Shown here piece by piece: positions 7,416 to 13,265 of a stretch of 13,265 nt of DNA. The notes under the pieces were generated by a model that made no database searches, had not been told where the DNA came from, and saw only the letters and a list, made by a program, of their open reading frames with translations. Numbering within the stretch: the first letter of the stretch is position 1; every line of letters begins with the position of its first letter. Source of the stretch: Oscillospiraceae bacterium (GTDB lineage Bacteria; Bacillota; Clostridia; Saccharofermentanales; Saccharofermentanaceae); the NCBI GenBank assembly GCA_902767145.1, contig CACXGG010000027.1:1-13265 (forward strand), read 5' to 3'. The translations under genes were made by a program, and so were the position numbers.

Positions 7416-8453
7416 GTGGCAAAGAAGGCGATCAGGGACAGGGTGTTTTTCGGGATACTGTCAGCATTTACCGTGGTCATGCTCGCCCTGACCGTAGTCG
7501 GACTCGTCGTTTTCAATATTCAGGTAAATAACTATGAAGCTTCGGGTATAGATGCCTATACGACATATTCCCGTATATATGCCTATATCCCCAATAATCC
7601 TGACAGTACTGTATCGGAAAACCTTTATCAGGCCCTCCGGGATTACGGTATCCAGAATGACTGCCTGGTGGAGCGGATAGGTGAGGACCTTGCCACCAGC
7701 TACAGTAAGGATGAGCTCATCGCCATCGCCATTAGATCAAAGGTTTCCGGGATAATCCTGGAGGGGGATGACTCTGAGGAGACTGTTGCTCTTATCAATC
7801 AGGCGACCAATGCCGGTATCCCCGTAGTTACGGTCATGACTGATGCTCCCGGTTCCTCCAGATGCAGCTTCATAGGACTTAACAACTACAGCGTAGGTGT
7901 CAAATACAGCGACCTTATCCTTGATGCGGCGGAGGAGAGAGAGGGTTCTACTGATCTCAATGCCCTGGTAATAATGAGCTCCGGAGCCAGCAATGAGAGT
8001 GTTATCTATGGTGCTATCCAGGAGCAGCTCCAGAACAGTTCCATAGAGATCGAATCCGTGGCCATAGATCCTGATTCGGCCTTCAGCACAGAGGAGAAGG
8101 TCATCGACCTTCTGGACGGATATGAGGAGATGCCTGATATCATCGTCTGCCTCAGCGACATAAACACGAGATGTGTATACCAGTCTGTAGTCGATAAGAA
8201 CTGCGTCGGTGTAACCACCATAATCGGATACTACGGTTCCGACACTGTGCTGGAAGGTATAGAGCGAGGTGCCATCGATGCCACGTTGAGCGTAGATACC
8301 ACCCAGGTGGCGCAGTACTGCGTCAATGCCCTGAACGAGTATATCGAGAGGGGAAATGTGAGCGAATATTACAGTACGGGTTATATCCTTATCAACGAGG
8401 ATAATGTTTCAGGTTATTTAGAGGAAACTCCTGAAGAGGGGGGAGACGTATGA
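7416..8453 (+). CDS. Membrane-anchored periplasmic-binding-type sugar sensor (XylFII-like)
   Basis: Predicted to hold sugar outside the membrane and pass the signal to the kinase encoded next. It starts with GTG at 7416, preceded by AAAGGGG (7403-7409). The N terminus is KK/R-rich, then one long hydrophobic span (about 11-36). No lipobox cysteine or obvious signal-peptidase site is present, so it should stay anchored. The rest is a type I periplasmic-binding fold of the ribose/xylose (Peripla_BP_4) class: AIAIRSKVSGIILEGDD (about 103-119), AGIPVVTVMTDAPGSS (about 132-147), SFIGLNNYSVGVKYSDLIL, and in lobe 2 IIVCLSDINTRCVYQSV and ATLSVDTTQVAQYCVNAL. Length 345 residues. It overlaps the kinase gene by 4 nt (ATGA). 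Context matches XylFII-LytS-YesN systems of Clostridium. The sequence is divergent from classical XylF, so the ligand is uncertain. Confidence 0.83.
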   Translation: MAKKAIRDRVFFGILSAFTVVMLALTVVGLVVFNIQVNNYEASGIDAYTTYSRIYAYIPNNPDSTVSENLYQALRDYGIQNDCLVERIGEDLATSYSKDELIAIAIRSKVSGIILEGDDSEETVALINQATNAGIPVVTVMTDAPGSSRCSFIGLNNYSVGVKYSDLILDAAEEREGSTDLNALVIMSSGASNESVIYGAIQEQLQNSSIEIESVAIDPDSAFSTEEKVIDLLDGYEEMPDIIVCLSDINTRCVYQSVVDKNCVGVTTIIGYYGSDTVLEGIERGAIDATLSVDTTQVAQYCVNALNEYIERGNVSEYYSTGYILINEDNVSGYLEETPEEGGDV

Positions 8454-9955
8454 AGTGGGTAAGAAAGCGTTTCCGCCATCTGCAGATAAGGCATAAGCTC
8501 ATCGCGGTCTTCCTCGTGACGTCCATGGTGGCATTCCTTGTCAACCTGTTCGTATATCTCAGCCTTAACAGGATGCTCTCCCGTATCGATGTGGTCTACT
8601 CGACGAATATGAGCCTCAACGAGTTTGCCGACGATATCGCCCTGATGCACGCGGGCCTTACGGGATATCTGGAGACCAAGTCCACGGATGACCTGGAGCA
8701 GTACTACAAGTATTCCCAGGAGGTCTATAACAAGATCCAGCAGTTCAATGACCTGCCCACGGACAATATCCTGAAGCTCCGCGAAAGGAATATCCGGAAG
8801 ATCTCCGAGAGTTATATTACCTCCGCCGAGAGCGCCGTCCGCGCCAAGCGAGGCAGGAATGTCCAGTCCTATACCAGGTACTACAAGGAATGCTCCGAGA
8901 TGTACAGCGAGATCAATACCTATATCTACAGCCTTAACAATGAGACCTTCCGTATCAATTCGGAGAGCTTTAACACCCTCATCGGGTCCCTCAGGTATTC
9001 CGAGATGCTCTGTCTGTCCATCTTCATCATCGTATCCCTCATGAACGTCCTTCTCATCGTTATCCTGACGGGTACCATTACAAAGCCTCTTACCAGCCTT
9101 TCTGCGAAGGCCAACGAGATATCGGTGAGGAACCCGGAGAACGTTGAACCGCTTGAGATCTATACAGAGGACGAGGTCGGTAACGTTACCAGGGCCTTCA
9201 ATAAGATGCTGGCAAGTATCAAGGAATATATCGTGAAGATCAGGGAACAGATGGTAACGGAGAGTGCCATGAAGGAGAAGAGCCTTCTTATGGAGAACCA
9301 CCTGAAGGACGCCCAGCTCAAGTATCTTCAGGCCCAGATAAATCCTCACTTCCTGTTCAATACCCTTAACGCCGGAGCCCAGCTGGCCATGGTGGAGGGA
9401 GCTGACAGGACGGGAGAATATATAAGCAATATGGCCGACTTTTTCCGCTATAATGTCAAGAAGGACAATGAGCAGGTGAAGATCTCCGAGGAGATCGAAC
9501 TTGTGGACAGCTATATCTATATCATGAACGTAAGATACTCCGGTGAGATCAAGTTCAGGAAGGACCTGGAGGAGGATCTTCTGGGTGTGGTAATGCCCAG
9601 CATGATCATCCAGCCCATCGTGGAGAACTGCGTAAAGCACGGCATCATGGACCTGGAGGACAGGCAGAAGGAGATAGCCCTCTACCTGTACGAAGAGGAC
9701 GGATTTGCCACCATCGAGGTCAGTGATAACGGTAACGGTATGGATGAGGAGACTATAGAGAAGATCCTGGCCAGGGAGCCGTCCTCCGTTTCCGGGGAGC
9801 ATACAGACGAGAAGAGCGTGGGACTTGCAAATGTTCTCTCAAGGCTGGATATCTTCTTTGACAACAGGGAACAGGTTGAGATAAAAAGTACTATTGGAGA
9901 GGGTACGCGGGTAATAATAAGGATACCTATGGAGAAAGAGACATGTACAGAGTAA
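8450..9955 (+). CDS. LytS/YesM-type sensor histidine kinase
   Basis: Membrane kinase that autophosphorylates and passes phosphate to the regulator encoded next. Membrane spans at about 16-39 and 186-208 enclose an extracellular part (about 40-185) that is largely helical and charged, resembling a four-helix-bundle sensor and not a ligand pocket. This fits sensing through a partner protein. A HAMP region follows (about 209-262, TKPLTSLSAKANEIS...DEVGNVTRAFNKM). The His_kinase domain has QAQINPHFLFNTLN with phospho-acceptor His300. The ATPase domain has the N box IVENCVKHG (Asn393), the DNGNGM motif (426-431) and SVGLANVLSRL (456-466). All catalytic motifs are intact. A very strong ribosome site (AGGGGGGAG, 8437-8445) lies inside the end of the sensor gene. 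The 3' end overlaps the regulator gene by 13 nt. Confidence 0.93.
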   Translation: MKWVRKRFRHLQIRHKLIAVFLVTSMVAFLVNLFVYLSLNRMLSRIDVVYSTNMSLNEFADDIALMHAGLTGYLETKSTDDLEQYYKYSQEVYNKIQQFNDLPTDNILKLRERNIRKISESYITSAESAVRAKRGRNVQSYTRYYKECSEMYSEINTYIYSLNNETFRINSESFNTLIGSLRYSEMLCLSIFIIVSLMNVLLIVILTGTITKPLTSLSAKANEISVRNPENVEPLEIYTEDEVGNVTRAFNKMLASIKEYIVKIREQMVTESAMKEKSLLMENHLKDAQLKYLQAQINPHFLFNTLNAGAQLAMVEGADRTGEYISNMADFFRYNVKKDNEQVKISEEIELVDSYIYIMNVRYSGEIKFRKDLEEDLLGVVMPSMIIQPIVENCVKHGIMDLEDRQKEIALYLYEEDGFATIEVSDNGNGMDEETIEKILAREPSSVSGEHTDEKSVGLANVLSRLDIFFDNREQVEIKSTIGEGTRVIIRIPMEKETCTE

Positions 9956-11541
9956 TGCTGGCCGACGATGAGGGCATCGTCATAGATTCACTTAAGTTCA
10001 TCCTGGAGAAGAACTTTAACGAGAACTTCGAGATAGAGTCTGCCAAGACCGGCAGGAGCGTTATCGAGCTGGCAGAGACCTTCCGCCCCGATATCGCCTT
10101 TATGGATATCCAGATGCCGGGGATCAACGGCATCGATGCCATGCGCGAGATAAGAAAGACAAACCCCAAGACGGTATTCATCGTCCTTTCCGCCTACGAC
10201 AAGTTCGACTATGCCAAGGAGGCCATCAACCTGGGCGTTCTGGAGTATGTGAACAAGCCCTTTGACAAGGATATGATCAGGGGCGTCATGACAAAGGCCA
10301 TGGCTGAGGTGGATAAGGAGAGGCAGCTCCGCAAGGAGGAGCTGGACGTAAAGGAGAGGTTCGAGACCATTACTCCCATCATCGAGAACGGCCTTATCCA
10401 GGACCTTCTCTCCCATGAGTACTTCCAGGAGAATATCGATACATATATGTCCCTTCTGGGGATCACCGAGAAGTTCGGATATATGATGGCCATCGTCAGC
10501 GGTAAGGAGCAGGTGGGCAACTATATGAAGGGTGCCGTTCCTGCCAGTATCAAGACCCAGGAGAACTTCACGGAGATAAGGCTCATAATAGAGGACTACT
10601 TCAAGTGCGTCATCGGATCCGTCATGGGAAACAAGCTTCCCGTGCTGGTGCCCTACGATAAGGATGAGCTCCCCTACAGCAGCCGTTCCGAGATAGTGGA
10701 GCAGGCCAGGGAGATGAGCCATAAGCTTGACGACCGCCTGGGCATCAGCTTCAGGATCGGTATCGGTTCCGTCCGTCCCATCAGGGGCATGGCGGACTCC
10801 TACAGCGAGGCCCTGGCATGTCTTGTAAATTCCACGGAGAGGGTAGCCCACAGCGATGATGTAAGGGCGGGCTGTGAATATGAGGATGACTATCCCACCA
10901 ATTACGAAAAGGATCTTTTCGCTGCCGTACAGGCAGGTGATATAAGGACTGCGGAAGTGGAGGCCACCAGGTTCTTTGACTGGATGAAGAACAGTTCCGG
11001 CGGATCCCTGTCCGACATAAGGCTGAAGGTGCTGGAGTTCGTGCTCCGCGCCGAGCAGGTGGCCTACGGAAAGGGCGGTCATGTGTACAGGTTCAAGGGC
11101 AGGAGCGATTATCTTCCCGAGATATGTGCCATCGAGAGCCTGGACCAGCTGGGTCTGTGGTTCATCAAGCATATAGAGGCTGCCGTCTCCATGATCAACT
11201 CCGTCAATACGGATCCCAGGAGCGATGTTGTGGCCAAGGCCAAGGAGTATATCGATACCCACTACTCCCAGGATCTTTCCCTGGAGGGTATGTCCAGGCA
11301 GACGGATATCAGCCCCTACTACTTCAGTAAGCTCTTTAAGAACAAGACGGGAGTTACGTTTATCGACTATCTCACCAACCTCCGTATCGACAGGGCCAAG
11401 GAGCTCCTGGCGGATCCCTCCAGGTCCATGAAGGAGATCTGCAGCGAGGTGGGATACAGTGACCCCAACTACTTTTCCAGGATATTCAAGAAGGTTACGG
11501 GCCAGACCCCCACAGAGTATAAGGACGGACTTAAGTTATGA
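9943..11541 (+). CDS. YesN-type response regulator, receiver plus AraC HTH
   Basis: Cytoplasmic transcription regulator, probably an activator of the sugar-uptake genes. The receiver domain (about 1-120) has acidic residues Asp8/Asp9, phospho-acceptor Asp55 (FMDIQMPG), Ser83 (VLSAYD) and Lys105 (NKPFD), all as expected for a working receiver. The middle region (about 180-295) looks like the degenerate GGDEF-like module of YesN/CdaR proteins (SFRIGIGSVRPIRGMADSYSEALACL). The C-terminal AraC-type double helix-turn-helix runs from about 428 to 528, with SLEGMSRQTDISPYYFSKLFKNKTG and EICSEVGYSDPNYFSRIFKK. The ATG at 9943 is chosen over the in-frame ATG at 9955 because MYRVMLADDE is the natural first strand and GGAG (9931-9934) precedes it. 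It overlaps the kinase by 13 nt and the next gene by 4 nt. Confidence 0.93.
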   Translation: MYRVMLADDEGIVIDSLKFILEKNFNENFEIESAKTGRSVIELAETFRPDIAFMDIQMPGINGIDAMREIRKTNPKTVFIVLSAYDKFDYAKEAINLGVLEYVNKPFDKDMIRGVMTKAMAEVDKERQLRKEELDVKERFETITPIIENGLIQDLLSHEYFQENIDTYMSLLGITEKFGYMMAIVSGKEQVGNYMKGAVPASIKTQENFTEIRLIIEDYFKCVIGSVMGNKLPVLVPYDKDELPYSSRSEIVEQAREMSHKLDDRLGISFRIGIGSVRPIRGMADSYSEALACLVNSTERVAHSDDVRAGCEYEDDYPTNYEKDLFAAVQAGDIRTAEVEATRFFDWMKNSSGGSLSDIRLKVLEFVLRAEQVAYGKGGHVYRFKGRSDYLPEICAIESLDQLGLWFIKHIEAAVSMINSVNTDPRSDVVAKAKEYIDTHYSQDLSLEGMSRQTDISPYYFSKLFKNKTGVTFIDYLTNLRIDRAKELLADPSRSMKEICSEVGYSDPNYFSRIFKKVTGQTPTEYKDGLKL

Positions 11542-12623
11542 GTTTTATTAGAAGATCCACCGCTTTGGTAACAGTTATCAGCTTCGGCCTGTTCTGCGCT
11601 TCCTGCGGGAATGACCAGCCCGGCATCATACCGGTGCAGTCCCAGGATGTGGAAAACCTGACCATAGGATTCAGCTTCGACTCCTATGTTATCGAGAGAT
11701 GGACCCGTGACCGCGACGTGTTCTGCGCCACTGCCAACGAGCTGGGGGCAGAGGTATATGTCCAGTCCGCCAACGGTGAGCTGGAGACCCAGATCTCCCA
11801 GATAGAGTACTTTATCGAGATGGACGTTGATGCCATCGTCATAGTTACCATCGACGGCGACGGCCTGACTGATTCCATCGTGGCTGCCAAGGAGGCAGGG
11901 ATCCCTGTCATCTGCTACGACAGGATCGTGCGAAATGCCGACGCAGATCTTTATATATCCTTTGATAATGAGCAGGTGGGAACATATATGGGTGAGGCCC
12001 TGTGCGGCGAGATCGGAGACGGCGGCAACGTGGTGGAGATCATGGGTCCTGAGAGCGACTATAACGTCTCCCAGGTAATGAGCGGCTTTGAGTCGGTATG
12101 CTCCACCCACGGTGAGAATATCATCCTTCAGTATAACTGTGACAACTGGCGTTCCGAGCTGGCCTATGACTTTGTTAATGACAATATAGATGCAGTCTCC
12201 CAGGCAGATGCGATCATGTGCGGAAACGATGCCCTGGCAGGTGAGGCGGTACATGCCCTGGCTGAGCGAGGCCTTGCAGGAAATATCAGCGTGGTGGGAC
12301 AGGATGCGGATCTTGATGCCTGCCAGAGGATAGTGGAGGGCACCCAGCTCATGACTGTCTATAAGCCTGTGGAAAAACTGGCCAAGATGGCTGCAGAGTA
12401 TGCTGTCAGCCTTGCAAACCATGAGGAGCTGGCTGTGGACGGAACATTCTTTGACGGTACATACAATATCCCCTATGTGGCCATCGAACCCATAGCCGTT
12501 AATAAAGATAATATGGATACCATTATTATAGAGAGCGGATTCCACCAGAGGGAAGACGTATATATGAATATAAGTGAAGAAGGTACTGAGACCGTCATTT
12601 CCGAGGAGTCGGAGGACAACTGA
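11538..12623 (+). CDS. XylF-like sugar-binding lipoprotein in the signalling operon
   Basis: Extracellular binding protein for a pentose or similar sugar. A signal sequence ends in FCASC with the likely lipidated cysteine at 23; cysteine at the -3 position is atypical. The mature protein closely follows the D-xylose-binding protein XylF: RWTRDRDVF (54-62), VYVQSANGELETQISQIE (73-90), CYDRIVRNADADLYISFDNEQVG (126-148), GNDALAGEAVHAL (229-241), GQDADLDACQRIVEGTQLMTVYKP (254-277), then AVNKDNMDTIIIESGFH. The residues that contact sugar in XylF (RW, DR, ND, GQDAD, YKP) appear conserved. Length 361 residues, with an extra acidic tail after GFHQREDVY. It starts by ATGA overlap with the regulator gene, so it belongs to the signalling operon. 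It may feed the anchored sensor or serve a transporter; sequence alone does not decide. Confidence 0.88.
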   Translation: MSFIRRSTALVTVISFGLFCASCGNDQPGIIPVQSQDVENLTIGFSFDSYVIERWTRDRDVFCATANELGAEVYVQSANGELETQISQIEYFIEMDVDAIVIVTIDGDGLTDSIVAAKEAGIPVICYDRIVRNADADLYISFDNEQVGTYMGEALCGEIGDGGNVVEIMGPESDYNVSQVMSGFESVCSTHGENIILQYNCDNWRSELAYDFVNDNIDAVSQADAIMCGNDALAGEAVHALAERGLAGNISVVGQDADLDACQRIVEGTQLMTVYKPVEKLAKMAAEYAVSLANHEELAVDGTFFDGTYNIPYVAIEPIAVNKDNMDTIIIESGFHQREDVYMNISEEGTETVISEESEDN

Positions 12624-12677
12624 TAGCACAAATCGAAACGGTCCATTCTCTGTTTTCTAAAATGTGCTAATGATTTC

Positions 12678-12706
12678 TTGACATGTCGTTCTTTCGGGTA
12701 AATATT
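12678..12706 (+). promoter_or_regulatory. Candidate promoter of the ChvE-type gene
   Basis: A perfect -35 TTGACA (12678-12683) is followed after 17 bp by AATATT (12701-12706), a fair -10 that lies inside the 12698-12709 palindrome. An alternative is TTTACA (12705-12710) with TATCCT (12726-12731), but its 15-bp spacer is short. The start point cannot be fixed by eye. The 174-nt gap between 12624 and 12797 carries this promoter, the palindrome and a structured leader. Confidence 0.4.
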
Positions 12707-12709
12707 TAC
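12698..12709. repeat. 12-bp palindrome shared with the sensor-operon promoter
   Basis: GTAAATATTTAC is a perfect 12-bp palindrome overlapping the proposed -10 of the ChvE-type gene. Its 10-bp core TAAATATTTA is identical to that at 7336-7345. If the 12678 promoter is used, a protein bound here would block it; if a downstream promoter is used, the same site would sit in an activator position. It is a candidate operator for the YesN-type regulator or another sugar-responsive regulator. Confidence 0.5.
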
Positions 12710-12732
12710 AGAAATCCGATATGATTATCCTA

Positions 12733-12789
12733 TACCACTAATGGTAATTTGTAAGTGGTGATAGTTCACCAATAATCATTATTAGGAGG
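12733..12789 (+). promoter_or_regulatory. Structured leader and strong RBS of the ChvE-type gene
   Basis: Several short inverted repeats crowd this leader: TACCA/TGGTA (12733-12746), ACCACT/AGTGGT (12734-12739 with 12754-12759), GGTGA/TCACC (12757-12770), and the perfect AATAAT-C-ATTATT (12771-12783). The last can extend by CC (12769-12770) pairing with GG (12785-12786) of the AGGAGG ribosome site. The third and fourth hairpins compete for CACC (12767-12770). No known riboswitch class is recognised. The stems are short and AT-rich, so function is speculative. Confidence 0.3.
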
Positions 12790-12797
12790 TATTTCTG

Positions 12798-13265
12798 ATG
12801 AAATTAACCAAAGTACTTGCAACAGTTCTTTGTACAGCAACGCTTCTTCTCGGTTTCGCAGGATGTAGCGGCGCAGGATCAGGAAAAAGTAAGGTAGGAG
12901 TTTCAATGCCCACAAAGGATCTCCAGAGATGGAACCAGGACGGCGATTACATGAAGCAGGAGCTCGAGGCTGCAGGATATGAAGTAGATCTTCAGTATGC
13001 TGCTAACGACGTAGCTACACAGCTTTCCCAGATCGAGAATATGATCAACTCCGGTTGTGACGTTCTCGTTATCGCTGCTATCGAGGGTTCATCCCTTGGT
13101 GACGCTCTCGATCTCGCAGAGTCCAAGAACATTCCCGTAATCGCTTATGACCGTCTCCTCATGGAGTCTGATACAGTTGATTACTATGCAACATTCGACA
13201 ACTACATGGTTGGTACAATCCAGGGCGAGTATATCAGAGATCAGCTCGATCTTGACAACGCAGCA
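12798..13265 (+). CDS. ChvE-type sugar ABC-transporter binding lipoprotein, 3'-truncated
   Basis: Solute-binding protein that captures monosaccharides and delivers them to a membrane ABC transporter. The ATG at 12798 follows a consensus AGGAGG (12784-12789) at 8 nt. The signal peptide MKLTKVLATVLCTATLLLGFAGC ends in lipobox FAGC with lipidated Cys23, then a Gly/Ser linker. VGVSMPTKDLQRW (33-45), LQYAANDVATQLSQIENMI (65-83), VLVIAAIEGSSL (89-100), IAYDRLL (115-121) and VDYYATFDNYMVG (127-139) follow the ChvE multi-sugar family more closely than XylF. The frame is open at the right edge, with 156 residues seen of about 350. Codon use differs from upstream genes (more GTT, GCT, GGT, ACA, CGT), as in highly expressed binding proteins. 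ATPase and permease genes are expected just beyond the window. Confidence 0.9.
   Translation, partial: MKLTKVLATVLCTATLLLGFAGCSGAGSGKSKVGVSMPTKDLQRWNQDGDYMKQELEAAGYEVDLQYAANDVATQLSQIENMINSGCDVLVIAAIEGSSLGDALDLAESKNIPVIAYDRLLMESDTVDYYATFDNYMVGTIQGEYIRDQLDLDNAA

Noticed and set aside
8414..9802. Long antisense open frame opposite the histidine kinase gene
   Set aside because: It mirrors the codon pattern of a gene with all kinase motifs intact, has no recognisable domain, and has a low-complexity Leu/Val/His/Asp-rich composition typical of reverse-strand shadows.
9988..11262. Long antisense open frame opposite the response regulator gene
   Set aside because: It is the reverse shadow of a clear receiver/AraC protein. 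The translated sequence has no domain and no supported ribosome binding site.
11469..12629. Antisense open frame opposite the XylF-like gene
   Set aside because: It is the complement of a strongly conserved binding protein, with shadow-like composition and no domain.
12633..12646. Possible CcpA cre site (TCGAAACGGTCCAT)
   Set aside because: The central AA-CG core fits, but the G at position 2 and the C near the 3' end of the consensus are both missing. That is too degenerate to call by eye.
12624..12669. TAGCACA ... TGTGCTA inverted repeat after the XylF-like gene, considered as a terminator
   Set aside because: Only 7 bp pair around a 32-nt loop and no T-run follows, so an intrinsic terminator is not supported.

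Overview
The window looks like a piece of a Gram-positive anaerobe chromosome, most likely a Lachnospiraceae-type gut or rumen Clostridia (Butyrivibrio/Pseudobutyrivibrio-like). This is inferred, not proven. The grounds are strong AGGAGG-type ribosome binding sites, heavy use of AGG/AGA arginine codons, lipobox lipoproteins, YesM/YesN-type two-component genes, and GH36/GH2 glycosidases next to a sugar ABC-transporter binding protein. Every gene I can support is on the + strand.

Region 1 (1-3879) holds two glycoside hydrolases in an apparent operon. The first is the C-terminal two thirds of a GH36 alpha-galactosidase that begins outside the window. The second is a complete GH2 enzyme of the beta-galactosidase/beta-glucuronidase type. 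Together they suggest removal of galactosyl residues from plant oligosaccharides or polysaccharides.

Region 2 (3880-7330) has no obvious link to sugar use. It contains an unrecognised secreted lipoprotein behind its own extended -10 promoter, a zinc-ribbon membrane protein, an eroded ttcA-like tRNA-thiolation gene that has lost its PP-loop and its C-terminal half, a second and larger zinc-ribbon membrane protein, and a small single-span membrane protein.

Region 3 (7331-13265) is the most coherent part: a sugar-sensing and uptake cassette. In order it has a membrane-anchored periplasmic-binding-type protein (7416), a YesM/LytS-type histidine kinase (8450), a YesN-type receiver/AraC response regulator (9943), and a XylF-like sugar-binding lipoprotein (11538). 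These four genes overlap their neighbours by 4, 13 and 4 nt, so they are almost certainly co-transcribed and translationally coupled. After a 174-nt regulatory gap comes a ChvE-type sugar-binding lipoprotein (12798) that runs off the right edge; transporter ATPase and permease genes would be expected beyond it. The arrangement resembles the XylFII-LytS-YesN three-component systems described in Clostridium, where an anchored binding protein feeds ligand information to a kinase and the AraC regulator switches on the sugar ABC transporter. Here an extra XylF-type lipoprotein is built into the signalling operon.

The same perfect AT palindrome core, TAAATATTTA, lies upstream of both the sensor operon (7336-7345) and the transporter gene (12699-12708). 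It is a candidate shared operator. The leader of the ChvE-type gene also contains several overlapping inverted repeats next to its ribosome binding site. No tRNA, rRNA, CRISPR array, insertion sequence or convincing intrinsic terminator was seen.
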